This document shows positions 39,561 to 48,123 of a DNA stretch of 64,000 bases, piece after piece; within the stretch, counting starts at the first letter, position 1; each line of letters opens with the position of its first letter. Position numbers and translations under genes: made by a program. The notes beneath the pieces were generated by a model. That model was not told the DNA's origin. It ran no database searches and saw nothing but the letters and a program-made list of their open reading frames with translations. The stretch is from the NCBI GenBank assembly GCA_016931535.1, contig JAFGEP010000135.1:42901-106900 (forward strand). The letters run 5' to 3'. Origin of the DNA: Bradymonadales bacterium. Its GTDB lineage: Bacteria > Myxococcota_A > Bradymonadia > JAFGEP01.

Positions 39561-40661
39561 CTACTCCTTCCAGACCAGTCGCCAGGGACGGCGCTTCAGC
39601 TCCCGGATCAGCTCCCGGATGTCATCGTACAGCTCGTCGTCCCGCAGCAGCGCTCCGATGCTTCCCCGACCGGCGTTCACGTAGGCGGCCAGTGCCGCCA
39701 GCTCTCCCGAGGCGGTCGCCAGCTCTGCCGATAGCCCGCTGGCGTTGGTGAGCGTCTGCACGAGCGGCTCCTCTCCCTCCTCAAGAATCCGGTCCAGCCT
39801 CTGAGCTGATGATCCCACGTCGGCCAGGATGCCGGGGGCTTGCTGGGAAAGGGAGTTGAGCACCTCCTCCAGTCTTTCGGTCGCACTCCGGATGACCCGT
39901 CCGTCTCCCACCGCCTCGTTCAATCCCATGCCGAGCTGGTCTAGCTCGACCATGGCAGATTCCAGCGTCTGCACGATATTGTCGATGCGGGGTTGGTTGT
40001 CGGTGACCAGGGTGCGGATACTGGTGACGGTCTCTTCCACACCGGCGATGATCACCTCCACCTGGTCGGCGTTGTCCTGCACCACCAGGTCCAGGTGCTC
40101 CGCCAGGTCGGCCGTCTCGGTGAGGAGACGGTCCAGGTCGCTCTCCTGGAAGAAGCGATCGACCGTCACCAGCAGGTTGTCCAGCCCGCGCAACCCCCGG
40201 TAGGCGGAGCGGAGCATCTCGTCGAGGCGGACCGGGCTCTGCCCGAGCTGGATGGAGTTTTCCGCGATGGGCGGGCCAGGAGGGACGGTGTTGACGATCT
40301 CGATGTACGGTTCGCCCAGCACGCTCAGGGTGGTAATGATGAAGGCAGCGCCCTCCCCCACGGCGCCGTGCATCTCCTGTTGGATCTCCAGTCGAACCCG
40401 GACGTAGACGTGGCGTTGAAGGGTCTCGTCGTACTCGCCGCCCAAGAACCGGATCTGCTCCACCTGGCCCGCGGGGATGCCGGCGACCCGGACATCGGCG
40501 CCGGGTTTGAGTCCGCCTGCATTGTCGAAATCGACGAACAGGTAGAACCTTTTCCCGAACTGGAAATCCCCCATGAAGAAGACGAACACCCCCAACAGCA
40601 CAATGGCCAGGATGACCAGCGCCCCTACCTTGACCTCGATCGCCGATTCCTTGCGCTGCAT
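39561..40661 (-). CDS. MCE/MlaD-family substrate-binding protein
   Basis: MQRKESAIEVKVGALVILAIVLLGVFVFFMGDFQFGKRFYLFVDFDNAGGLKPGADVRVAGIPAGQVEQIRFLG; C-terminal RRPWRLVWKE. Confidence 0.9.
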   Translation of the reverse strand: MQRKESAIEVKVGALVILAIVLLGVFVFFMGDFQFGKRFYLFVDFDNAGGLKPGADVRVAGIPAGQVEQIRFLGGEYDETLQRHVYVRVRLEIQQEMHGAVGEGAAFIITTLSVLGEPYIEIVNTVPPGPPIAENSIQLGQSPVRLDEMLRSAYRGLRGLDNLLVTVDRFFQESDLDRLLTETADLAEHLDLVVQDNADQVEVIIAGVEETVTSIRTLVTDNQPRIDNIVQTLESAMVELDQLGMGLNEAVGDGRVIRSATERLEEVLNSLSQQAPGILADVGSSAQRLDRILEEGEEPLVQTLTNASGLSAELATASGELAALAAYVNAGRGSIGALLRDDELYDDIRELIRELKRRPWRLVWKE

Positions 40662-40795
40662 GGCTCTCCATCCGTCTGGACTGGCCCTCGTTACCGGAGG
40701 GATCAGCCGGCCGCTCCCATCACGGCCCCGTCAATGGGTACCCCTCTCGCCGCTTTTCCTTTTCGGCACGCACCCTGTCCGGCTCTCGGTCGGTC

Positions 40796-41539
40796 TCAGA
40801 CCTCCATGGGGCCTTCGGGGCTGCCCGAGATGAACTGCTGGACCACAGGGTCCTCCGATCTCCGAAACGCCTCGGGGGTTCCGTCCAGACGGATCTGCCC
40901 CTTGTATAACATGGCGATCCGATCGGCCACACTGAAAATACTCTTGAGGTCGTGGGAGACCACGATGGAGGTCACGCCGAGTCGATCGGAGAGGTCGCGG
41001 ATCATCCGGTCTACGATGTTGGCGCTGATCGGATCGAGACCGGTCGTGGGTTCGTCGAAGATGACGTACTCGGGGTCCAGGGTGAGTGCGCGGGCGATGG
41101 CCACTTTCTTGCGCATGCCGTCGCCGAAATCGGCCGGGTAGCGCAAGGCCTCGTTCTCCATGCCGACCAGGGCCAGCTTGCCGAGCGCTTCGCGCCGAGC
41201 CACCTTGTCGCGGAGCCGCTTGTGCTTGCGAATGGGGAGCGCCACGTTGTCGAGCAGGGTCATGCTGTCGAACAGGGTCGAGTTCTGGAAGACCATGGCG
41301 CAGCGTTTGCGTACCGGATAGAACTGCTTCTCGCTGTAGTCGGTGATGTCCACGCCATCCAGGAATACGCGCCCCGAATCAGGCCGCAGCAGACCGACAA
41401 GGTGCTTGACGAGCACGCTTTTCCCGACTCCAGACTGCCCGATGATAAAGAGGATCCGTCCCTTGGCCACCGTCAAGGAAACCCCCTCGAGGACCAGCTT
41501 GGGCCCGAACCGCTTGTGTATGTCGTCAAAGACGATCAT
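40796..41539 (-). CDS. MlaF-type ABC ATPase 1 (degenerate signature motif)
   Basis: Walker A GQSGVGKS, signature position DFGDGMRKKVAIARAL, Walker B YVIFDEPTTGLDP. Confidence 0.92.
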   Translation of the reverse strand: MIVFDDIHKRFGPKLVLEGVSLTVAKGRILFIIGQSGVGKSVLVKHLVGLLRPDSGRVFLDGVDITDYSEKQFYPVRKRCAMVFQNSTLFDSMTLLDNVALPIRKHKRLRDKVARREALGKLALVGMENEALRYPADFGDGMRKKVAIARALTLDPEYVIFDEPTTGLDPISANIVDRMIRDLSDRLGVTSIVVSHDLKSIFSVADRIAMLYKGQIRLDGTPEAFRRSEDPVVQQFISGSPEGPMEV

Positions 41540-41554
41540 CGTCCTGCTGCCGCC

Positions 41555-42190
41555 TCAGAAACCGTAGATCACCTGGAATCCGGTCCAGGTCAGGTTGCTT
41601 CGAGGCTGAAGGTTCGCCTCCCTCAAACCGTGCAAGAGGGTCAGACCGGTCACCCACCGTAGATGCACAAACCAGTCCTCCAGCCCTCCGCCGAACTCCC
41701 AGCCAACCGCAGGAAGCACCCGGAAAAAGCTGGTGTCGAGAGCCTCTCCAAACCCCAGGTTGAGGTCGGCCCCCAGCCCAAGCGTCAACCCAGGCTGGAA
41801 GCGATAATACCCCAGAAGCTCGAAGCCCACGTGGAAGCCGAGTGAGCTTTCCTTGACCTCGCCGTCCACATCCAGGCCGCGATATCCGGGCGATGTCAAG
41901 ATCGATAGCCCCAGCTTGACGGCTACTTCCATGCGGGTGTGCAAGCTGATGGTGTGGGCGATCCCCAGCCGGGCGACATCGAGGTGAAACCCGGTCAGAT
42001 CGAGCTCCTGGTCGCCCAGGTCGAAGCCTCCCGAGGTCGGATAGAGACCGACAGTCCCTCCCACCGTCAGGTGGTACTGCTTGATCCGGATCAGTTCCTG
42101 AGCGTTGACGGTCTGTGAAAGCGACATCACCAGGAGCGTGGCCATCGCAAGACCGGTAGCGATCCGGGTGGATCGGACGAACGGTACCAT
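41555..42190 (-). CDS. Outer-membrane beta-barrel-like protein embedded in MCE operon
   Basis: Signal peptide ATLLVMSLSQTVNAQ; C-terminal Phe (FQVIYGF). Confidence 0.65.
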   Translation of the reverse strand: MVPFVRSTRIATGLAMATLLVMSLSQTVNAQELIRIKQYHLTVGGTVGLYPTSGGFDLGDQELDLTGFHLDVARLGIAHTISLHTRMEVAVKLGLSILTSPGYRGLDVDGEVKESSLGFHVGFELLGYYRFQPGLTLGLGADLNLGFGEALDTSFFRVLPAVGWEFGGGLEDWFVHLRWVTGLTLLHGLREANLQPRSNLTWTGFQVIYGF

Positions 42191-42248
42191 GATACAGCGT
42201 TTGCCTTGTCCGTGGGCCGCGGCACCTGTTGGCCGATTCGGCCGAATC

Positions 42249-43115
42249 CTAGTTGGTGGGGAACACCATGAACCCCACCCCTCCGACGACGAAATCGAGC
42301 ATGATCACGGCCAGCGAGCTGTTGACCACCGCCGCGGTCGTGGCCCAGCCGACCCCTTCGCTGCCCCCGAAGGCGGCCAACCCTGCCTGACCGCTGACTA
42401 CCGGGATGGCCATTCCAAAGCACAAGGTCTTGGTGACGCCGATGAGGAGATCGGCCCAGCGGACCAGGCTGATGTCCCAGAAGGTGTCATAGGGAACCTC
42501 GAAGTAGACGTGGGCCGTCAGCATCCCCGCCAAAAAGGACACCAGGGTGCTATACACCACCAGCACCAGGGTCATGAAGATCCCGGCGATGAATCGCGGT
42601 ACGATCAGGTACTTGACCGGCTGGGTGGCGTTCATCCGCAGGGCATCGACCTGTTCCGTGACCACCATGCTGCCGATCTCGGCTGCGATGCCGGTCCCCA
42701 CCCGGGTTGCGATCATCAAGGCGCCGATGATGGGGGAGAACTGGCGGATGAGCAGCGGGAGATACACCGCGCCCATCTGGGAAAAATCGCCGGTGATCCG
42801 CTTGACCTGCAATCCCGACTGGAAGATGAGGATCATCCCCAGAAACGCCATCACCACCGTGATGAAGACCAGGGAACGGTTGCCGATCTGGTAGCACTGG
42901 TTGATGACCTCATCCCAGCGCTTCTTGCCGCGAAAAGTGTAGTAGACCGCCAGTCCAAAGGTCTTGAACACATCGCCGACGGTGGAGAGGACATAGAACA
43001 CCGGTGCGCCAACGGAGGCCAGGATGTCGGCGATCCGTGACGGTCTATCGGCCCGCTCCCCTTCGCCGGTGCTACCGGTGCTGCCTGAGGACCTATCGGC
43101 TCCTACTCCCGTCAC
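42249..43115 (-). CDS. MlaE-family ABC permease 1 (GTG start)
   Basis: LLIRQFSPIIGALMIATRVGTGIAAEIGSMVVTEQVDALRMNATQPVKYLIVPRFIAG. Confidence 0.92.
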   Translation of the reverse strand: MTGVGADRSSGSTGSTGEGERADRPSRIADILASVGAPVFYVLSTVGDVFKTFGLAVYYTFRGKKRWDEVINQCYQIGNRSLVFITVVMAFLGMILIFQSGLQVKRITGDFSQMGAVYLPLLIRQFSPIIGALMIATRVGTGIAAEIGSMVVTEQVDALRMNATQPVKYLIVPRFIAGIFMTLVLVVYSTLVSFLAGMLTAHVYFEVPYDTFWDISLVRWADLLIGVTKTLCFGMAIPVVSGQAGLAAFGGSEGVGWATTAAVVNSSLAVIMLDFVVGGVGFMVFPTN

Positions 43116-43177
43116 ACTCCCTCCAGGAAGATGGCCGGAACCCGCTGGGGATCAGCAGGCTACCGGCGTCCGGCGCA

Positions 43178-43981
43178 TCAGCCGTAGCGAATGAACAAGG
43201 CGGCCCACGCCGAGTCGATCAAGGGGGTCAACAGGTAGTCCAAAAAGAAGATCCCGATGGCCGAAGCCACCACGCAGTTGTTGACCGCTCGGCCGACCCC
43301 CACCGCTCCCCCGGTCACCTTCAAACCGTAGTGACAGCTCACCAGGGCGATCGCAAATCCAAAGAAGCCGGCCTTGATGACCCCTACCAGGAAATCGATG
43401 AGATAGGTCATCTCCAACAGACTGTGCCAGAAAACCTGGGGGCTGACATCGATCATCAGATCGGCGAAGATCATGGCGCCCACCAGGGCGAACAGATCGC
43501 CTATCACCGTCAACAACACCAGCATGACGATCATCGCCACAAAACGGGGCATGATCAGGTAGGAGATGGGATCGATGGCCAATGTCCGCAGCGCATCGAT
43601 CTGCTCGGTCACCTTCATGGTGCCTAGCTCGGCCGTGTTGTTGGCACCCACCCTTCCCGAAAACATCAGTCCGATCAGGATCGGCCCCACCTCCCGCATG
43701 ATGCTGAAGCCCGCTCCCCAACCCAGAAGGCCGTAGGCTCCCCATTCCTCGATGAAGGCAGAGGATTGAACCGCCATGATGGCGCCGGTCAGAAGCGCCG
43801 TGGTGACCACGATCGGGGTGCTCTTCACCCCGACCTTGTAGAAGCTCCGCCAGGTCTCCTTGCCATCCAGGTGGGGAGGGAACAGACGGACGGTGATCTG
43901 CCCCAGCAGCACCGCCAGGCCACCCACCTCCCGGCTCAACGAGAGGATCGAGGAGCCAACCCGATGGAGAACGCCGTTCAT
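43178..43981 (-). CDS. MlaE-family ABC permease 2
   Basis: IMREVGPILIGLMFSGRVGANNTAELGTMKVTEQIDALRTLAIDPISYLIMPRFVAM. Confidence 0.93.
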   Translation of the reverse strand: MNGVLHRVGSSILSLSREVGGLAVLLGQITVRLFPPHLDGKETWRSFYKVGVKSTPIVVTTALLTGAIMAVQSSAFIEEWGAYGLLGWGAGFSIMREVGPILIGLMFSGRVGANNTAELGTMKVTEQIDALRTLAIDPISYLIMPRFVAMIVMLVLLTVIGDLFALVGAMIFADLMIDVSPQVFWHSLLEMTYLIDFLVGVIKAGFFGFAIALVSCHYGLKVTGGAVGVGRAVNNCVVASAIGIFFLDYLLTPLIDSAWAALFIRYG

Positions 43982-44712
43982 ACCTCGTCACTCTCCCCCA
44001 TCCAGAACTGCCGCACCACCTTGGTGGGTGATCGTTCGATCTCCTCGCTGGTCCCGAAAAAGACCACCTCGCCCGCGACCAACATGGCCCATTTTGTACA
44101 GATCGAACGGAGTCCGACCAGGTCGTGACTGATGGTGATGGAGGTCGTCGCCCCCTGGCGTTGCAGCCGATCGAGCAAGATGAAGATCTTGGAGGAGGTG
44201 ACCGGATCCAGGCCGGCCGTCGGATCGTCGTAGACCAGGATCGGAGGGCGACGGATCACGGCACGGGCAAAGGTCACCCGCCGTTTCATCCCACCCGACA
44301 GCTCGTTGACCTGCAGCCTCTCGATGCCCGGGAGGTCCACCTCCTTCAGGATAGCCTCCACCTGGCTGGCGATCTCTTCCTCGTCGAGCTTCCCCTCTTG
44401 CCGCAGCGGGAACGCGATATTGTCCCCGACATCCATGAAGTCGAACAAGGCGTAGTTCTGGAAGAGCATCCCGATCTTGAAACGGACGCGGGTCAGCTCG
44501 ATCTCGGAGAGCCGCGTGATCTCCTGCCCATCGACCCAGACCTCCCCCTGGTCGGGTCTCACCAGGCCGCCGATGATCTTGGTCAGCAGGGTCTTCCCGC
44601 AGCCTCCCGGACCGATCAAGGCCAGACTGGCGCCCGCTGGGATCTCGAAGCTGACGTCCTTCAACACCGCCTGTCGTCCGCGATACTTGGTGACATGCGC
44701 TACCCGGATCAC
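43978..44712 (-). CDS. MlaF-type ABC ATPase 2 (GTG start; Walker-B E to D)
   Basis: Walker A GPGGCGKT, signature LSGGMKRRVTFARAV, Walker B ILVYDDPTAGLDP; overlaps permease 2 by 4 bp. Confidence 0.92.
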   Translation of the reverse strand: MIRVAHVTKYRGRQAVLKDVSFEIPAGASLALIGPGGCGKTLLTKIIGGLVRPDQGEVWVDGQEITRLSEIELTRVRFKIGMLFQNYALFDFMDVGDNIAFPLRQEGKLDEEEIASQVEAILKEVDLPGIERLQVNELSGGMKRRVTFARAVIRRPPILVYDDPTAGLDPVTSSKIFILLDRLQRQGATTSITISHDLVGLRSICTKWAMLVAGEVVFFGTSEEIERSPTKVVRQFWMGESDEV

Positions 44713-45785
44713 CGATCCACCTCGATCTGGTCGACCAGCATCGCCTGGACCTCCTCGACGTGTCGGGATTCGTCGAACTCCTCCAGGAAGCGGTGGGCCA
44801 TCTGCGCCGCGGTTGGCAGGTCGTCCATCCCGATCGCGGACTGGATCATCCGGAAGGCGGCATCGTCCCGGTACAGGCTGAACTCCCATCCATCCAGGAA
44901 ACCCTGGAACTCCCGGATCGCTTGCCGGTAGTCGCCCAGGCTGTCCTGGTACACGATCCCGATCCGAAAGGCGGCCTTCTCCATGGAGGTGGTGGCGTCC
45001 GACCCGAAAAAGAGGTTGAACTCCCGCTCTCGCGCCATCTCTCGCAACAGGGTCAACTCCTGCCCGTAGTTCCCCCATTCGTGCAGGATCTCCACCATCT
45101 CCCATTCGGCATCGTCCCGCAGGCTGCTGGTATCGAAGAACTCCGTGCGCACCCGTCGAAACAGCTCGAAGGCTTGCTCCAGGTCACCGAGGTGGTGGCG
45201 GTACCAGTATCCCAGCCAGTACAGCAGGTTATCCGCCAGCCGGGTCTGGGACAGCGGCGGATAGGAATCGGCCAGGAAGCGAACCGCCTGTTCAGGCAGG
45301 CCGTTCTGCTCGTAGTGGACCAAAATGGCGTCCAGGGCGCGATGGGCGGGACCGTCCACGTTGGGGTAAAAGGCGATCACCTGGCGCCATACCTTTAGTG
45401 CCTGCTCCTGCTGTCCCAGGTGGTCGTACAGGATCAGCCCCAGTCGAAACAGCCCGCGCGGGGTGTACTCATCCTCCTGGGCGAAGAGCTGCCAATCGTC
45501 CAGGAGGCGGGTGTAGTGCGCGATCGCGGCCGGAAAGTGCTCCCGCCGCTCCTCGATGTAGCCCAGGCGGTAGATCAGGTATCGCCGCTCGAGCGGACCA
45601 GGCGCCTGCTCGACCAGCGATTGATAGGCCTCCAGCGCCTCCTCGTATCGACGGGCGTCCGCCAACTGGTCGGCTCGGTCGATCTCGACTCGCCACTGGC
45701 GCTCGGCCTGTGTCGCGGCGCAACCGGCAAGGAAACCGACCACGCAACACACCAGGCCGTAAGGGGATGTCAGGCGCAGCACCAA
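44709..45785 (-). CDS. TPR-repeat lipoprotein
   Basis: Lipobox GFLAGC; repeated TPR-like segments; 4-bp overlap with ATPase 2. Confidence 0.75.
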   Translation of the reverse strand: MVLRLTSPYGLVCCVVGFLAGCAATQAERQWRVEIDRADQLADARRYEEALEAYQSLVEQAPGPLERRYLIYRLGYIEERREHFPAAIAHYTRLLDDWQLFAQEDEYTPRGLFRLGLILYDHLGQQEQALKVWRQVIAFYPNVDGPAHRALDAILVHYEQNGLPEQAVRFLADSYPPLSQTRLADNLLYWLGYWYRHHLGDLEQAFELFRRVRTEFFDTSSLRDDAEWEMVEILHEWGNYGQELTLLREMAREREFNLFFGSDATTSMEKAAFRIGIVYQDSLGDYRQAIREFQGFLDGWEFSLYRDDAAFRMIQSAIGMDDLPTAAQMAHRFLEEFDESRHVEEVQAMLVDQIEVDR

Positions 45786-46013
45786 GGCGTTCTCCTACAT
45801 GGTTGCATGATACGATCTGGTCCTGGAATAACAAAGGCGTTCCTTTCCTGCGCTGGATCTGGTCCGCCAACCTCGGCGACTCGATCACCTGCCACCACCC
45901 GCCGGGAAGGCGGTGGGTTCCGACTGGCCAACCCCCTTTCCTCCTGCGAGGGAATCGGCTATTGCTGGAAGCGGGACAGTCGATGTTGCCCCTGCTCTTT
46001 CAGGATCTGGGCC

Positions 46014-46781
46014 ATGACCTGGTCAACTCGTGTCGTCGTTTTTCTCTTGCTTGTCTTGTCGACCTTTCTGGCGACCGGTTGCGGAGAGACCCCCTCGGCC
46101 GGTCTGGAGGGGGAGTACTGCACCAAGGACAACGATTGCAGCCAGGAGCTGGAGGCGATGGTCTGCGAGAGGCAGGTGTGTCTGCCCCTCTCGCTGTTCG
46201 ACCGTCCTCCGCAGCGGGAGGGCCTGTTCTTCGCGGTCCTCACGCTCGGCACCTGGGAGGGAGCGACCAGCGGGAACCTCCCGCGGGTCGGGCAGTTCAT
46301 CACCGATCTGTCGATCCAGCTCTTCCCGTACTATGCGGTCCATGCCCAGTCGGAAACTCAGCTCCGCTTCGGCATGGTGGACTATACTGCAGATCCCATC
46401 GTGTTGGACCCGGATCACCTCGTCACCCAGCTTCCGCTGCAACAGATGGGTACGACCAGCTACTACTCGAGCGATGGCACCCTGCTTCTCCCCGTATTCT
46501 ACCGGGATCAGAGCACCATCCTGGAGTTCTACCTCCCACTGATGGAGGTCGAGCTCTCTCTCAGCCTTCCCGACCTCACCTACGGTGGGACGCCGGGAGA
46601 GGTGAGCCTGACGGGCTACCTGCGGGCAGCCGACGCCATGGATCTGTGGATCACCACCAATGGGGACAGCTACACCCTGTTCGACGTCTTGCGCAACGAC
46701 CCCATGGATGTCGATTCCGACGGCGACGAGGTGTACGACGCCTGGTGGATGAGGTGGCGGGGTGAGGCGATAGTCCAGTAA
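46014..46781 (+). CDS. Cys-rich lipoprotein
   Basis: MTWSTRVVVFLLLVLSTFLATGC; CTKDNDCSQELEAMVCERQVC. Confidence 0.7.
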   Translation: MTWSTRVVVFLLLVLSTFLATGCGETPSAGLEGEYCTKDNDCSQELEAMVCERQVCLPLSLFDRPPQREGLFFAVLTLGTWEGATSGNLPRVGQFITDLSIQLFPYYAVHAQSETQLRFGMVDYTADPIVLDPDHLVTQLPLQQMGTTSYYSSDGTLLLPVFYRDQSTILEFYLPLMEVELSLSLPDLTYGGTPGEVSLTGYLRAADAMDLWITTNGDSYTLFDVLRNDPMDVDSDGDEVYDAWWMRWRGEAIVQ

Positions 46782-46795
46782 GGTCGGCAGCTTGG

Positions 46796-48088
46796 CTAGA
46801 AACGGTACTGCAGGTGGTAGGTCTGACAACCCTCACCCGCTTGACCGTTCACGTGGATGAATAGGGTGCCGTTGTCGTTGTCCTCCCCCTGGGTCTCGTC
46901 CAGTCGGTTGGTATAGGGAAGGTTGTTGCGCAACCTGATCATCTCGTCTTCCGTACCGGCCTTGGCGGAGCAGCAGCCGACCATTCCCTGGAGCTCGGCG
47001 GAGTTCCCACCTTCACACCAAAGCACCAGCTCACGCCCGCTGTCGTACCTCCAGTAGGCGCACAGATCGTGGTTCCGCCCCGTGCCTGCAAACTCCGACA
47101 GGGCCACCATGGGATGGAGCTCCGACCCTCCCAGGTCGAGGACGTGTATCTGGTACCAGTCATCCACCTCCCCTGCCACCAACGACCCGACAAGCCCTTC
47201 CCAATCGTCCATGTCATCGCCGGTCTCGGCAAGCACCTGTGCGGTCTCCAGGCTATTGTTCCCATCGCGACAGGCGAGCTGATCCCCCTCGCAGATCCAC
47301 TGGTGCTCTTCGTCGACCGAGGGGCCACACAGGCAAGCCTCCCCCACCTCGCCATCCGGTCCGCCGCATCCCCCGCAGGGGTTGATCAGCTCCGAGCCGA
47401 TACAATTCAGGGCATCCGTGCCGGCGCAGGCATACACCCCTCCGCAGCCGCACTCCTCTCCGGGGGAGCCATCCAGAGGTTCGCAACCCCCGCAGGCGTT
47501 GATCGGTCCCTCCACGCAGATGACCCGCTCCGGTCCGCTGCAGACCCACACTCCACATCGCTGGTACTCGCAAGGCTCGCCGGGAACCGCCGGCAGCGGT
47601 TGGCATCCGCCGCAGGCGTTTGGGGGGCCCTCGCATTCGATGTCGTAGGAAAGGTCGGGGTCTTCCACCAGGTCCGGCGGCACATCGCCGGGTTGGAGAT
47701 CCTGGGGAGATGGGTCCTCGCCATCCGGTGCCACATCATCCGGTTCTTCGAGATCCACCGGTGGGGACTGATCCCCCATGTCTGCGTCACCACCTGGCAA
47801 CTCGCCCTGATCGGGGTTCCCTACCGGCTCGCAGTGTCCCTCGATGCAGAGCCCTCCTCCTGGACACTGGGTACCGGGCTGGCAGGTCAACGCATCCAGC
47901 CGGGAGGTGTCAAAGGTGCACCCGGCCCACAGTGCGCCGATCAGGCCGGCGGCCAGGAGAATCGGCCGGACAGTGAGCCGTCCGGTACGGGCGCCGAGGG
48001 CTCGGGCTCCCCGCGCATCGCACGGTTGGATTCCGTTCCTTAGGGAGGCCAGATGTATCGGGGATATCATGTGGTTCTTGTGTGTCAT
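46796..48088 (-). CDS. Cys-rich lipoprotein with repeated NACGGCxPL modules
   Basis: Lipobox IGALWAGC; CQPGTQCPGGGLCIEGHC; three NxCGGCxxxxGxxGExC segments. Confidence 0.7.
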   Translation of the reverse strand: MTHKNHMISPIHLASLRNGIQPCDARGARALGARTGRLTVRPILLAAGLIGALWAGCTFDTSRLDALTCQPGTQCPGGGLCIEGHCEPVGNPDQGELPGGDADMGDQSPPVDLEEPDDVAPDGEDPSPQDLQPGDVPPDLVEDPDLSYDIECEGPPNACGGCQPLPAVPGEPCEYQRCGVWVCSGPERVICVEGPINACGGCEPLDGSPGEECGCGGVYACAGTDALNCIGSELINPCGGCGGPDGEVGEACLCGPSVDEEHQWICEGDQLACRDGNNSLETAQVLAETGDDMDDWEGLVGSLVAGEVDDWYQIHVLDLGGSELHPMVALSEFAGTGRNHDLCAYWRYDSGRELVLWCEGGNSAELQGMVGCCSAKAGTEDEMIRLRNNLPYTNRLDETQGEDNDNGTLFIHVNGQAGEGCQTYHLQYRF

Positions 48089-48123
48089 GTTCCAGACATT
48101 TGGTGGGGAGCCACCGTCCTCCT

